Shown piece after piece: positions 6,425 through 7,035 of a stretch of DNA of 7,035 nt. The notes beneath the pieces are model-generated. The model ran no database searches. It worked only from the letters and a program-made list of their open reading frames with translations, and was not told the origin of the DNA. The first letter of the stretch is position 1, and each line of letters begins with the position of its first letter. A program made the position numbers and the translations under genes. Source of the DNA: Nitrospirales bacterium (GTDB taxonomy: Bacteria; Nitrospirota; Nitrospiria; Nitrospirales; UBA8639); assembly GCA_013817135.1 (NCBI GenBank), contig JACDDF010000112.1:1-7035 (forward strand), given 5' to 3'.

Positions 6425-7024
6425 TCATTTATCTAGCAAGAGGTGTTCAAGTGCGGGCTTGGCCCCAGTGAGTATGGAAGTGCCATCCCCAACAAGAAGG
6501 CTGTCAAACGTATACTTTAACAATCTACGAAGACCTTCACGGGCTTGGACGATGTTGTCATATTTCTCTAAAGGTAGAAGCCGGAGGGCACCTGCCGGAT
6601 CCCCAATGATTCCATCTCCCACAATTAGCACCCCCTGGCCTTGTTGCAAGAATAAGGCGCTTTCCCCAGGAGATTTTTGATCCGAAAGTTGAACGACCCA
6701 AATGCCCCCTGGAAGCAGTTCACCGTCTTTGAAGGTTTTATCTATGGGCAGAGTCATTTCTTTGGCATCCAATTCCGGAGCCATTACCTGACAGTTAAAA
6801 GTTTTCCTGAAGTTGGCCGCTTCCCGTTCATGATGCCGATTAGTCAATATTATATAATCTGGGGGCCCTCCCCGCTGCGTCATGGCCATATCACCACCGC
6901 TCATGGGGGGCGGGTCGACTAATACCCGATGTTCTCCCACGGCTAATAAATGTCCGTTAAAATTAATCTGTTTTTCTTCAGAGAACCAGGACCATTCAGA
7001 AATATTGGGTAGAATGGCTTTCAT
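6425..7024 (-). CDS. Small metallo-beta-lactamase-fold protein with a degenerate metal-binding motif
   Basis: This 199-residue protein follows the metallo-beta-lactamase fold plan. It has an N-terminal strand pair ending in HRVLVDPPPM (the place of the usual LIDTG), then DYIILTNRHHER (56-67) where active members have THxHxDH, then QKSPGESALFL (116-126) where a metal-binding His often sits, then VLIVGDGIIG (132-141), and LLVGDGTSIL (176-185) in place of the terminal GHG. Of the seven classical ligands, His64 and Asp137 are the clear survivors, so the usual di-metal hydrolase site is altered or absent. It may be a pseudo-enzyme, use one metal, or belong to a subfamily with a different site. I have an impression that TNRxHxR variants form a family, but cannot verify it. 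The ATG at 7024 is preceded by GGA six bases upstream; only 11 bases before it are visible. It is the first visible gene of the leftward block. No signal peptide is seen. Substrate is unknown. Confidence 0.8.
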   Translation of the reverse strand: MKAILPNISEWSWFSEEKQINFNGHLLAVGEHRVLVDPPPMSGGDMAMTQRGGPPDYIILTNRHHEREAANFRKTFNCQVMAPELDAKEMTLPIDKTFKDGELLPGGIWVVQLSDQKSPGESALFLQQGQGVLIVGDGIIGDPAGALRLLPLEKYDNIVQAREGLRRLLKYTFDSLLVGDGTSILTGAKPALEHLLLDK

Positions 7025-7035
7025 AAGGTTTCCAG

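Overview
The window carries six protein genes in two blocks. It shows no RNA gene, insertion sequence, CRISPR array or other mobile DNA. Base composition is intermediate, near 50% GC by eye, and coding density is high. GTG starts and weak or absent Shine-Dalgarno sequences occur beside ATG starts. The mix of genes (a multi-spanning membrane histidine kinase with NtrB-type core motifs, TPR and metallo-beta-lactamase-fold proteins, two unrelated SAM methyltransferases) suggests a free-living Gram-negative-type environmental bacterium. My impression is Nitrospirota, possibly a marine Nitrospira relative, but nothing here fixes the taxon and this is a weak inference.

Left block, plus strand. Bases 1-1466 hold the 3' part of a gene that runs off the left edge. 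Its reading frame stays open to base 3. The first part matches, from memory, the myristoyl-ACP thioesterase LuxD of bioluminescent bacteria, including the unusual nucleophile elbow and the Ser/Asp/His triad. The second part is a complete class I SAM methyltransferase. This LuxD-like hydrolase-methyltransferase fusion is the most unusual item in the window. A 245-base spacer with three short dyads follows (1467-1711). Next comes a 723-residue membrane histidine kinase (1712-3883) with about nine membrane helices, a GAF-like sensor region and an intact HisKA/HATPase core. No response regulator lies in the window.

Right block, minus strand. Four genes read leftward, probably as one transcript: a small metallo-beta-lactamase-fold protein with a degenerate metal site (7024-6425), a six-repeat TPR protein (6357-5554), a 147-residue protein of unknown function that overlaps the TPR gene by 8 bases (5561-5118), and a two-domain O-methyltransferase of the Methyltransf_2 type (5065-4040). 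This block converges on the kinase gene across a 156-base gap with no clear terminator.

How the genes work together is only partly visible. The fusion protein looks like an enzyme of acyl-chain or small-lipid metabolism. The kinase is probably a separate signalling unit. The TPR gene and the unknown gene are translationally coupled and may make interacting proteins. The O-methyltransferase has no neighbour that reveals its substrate.
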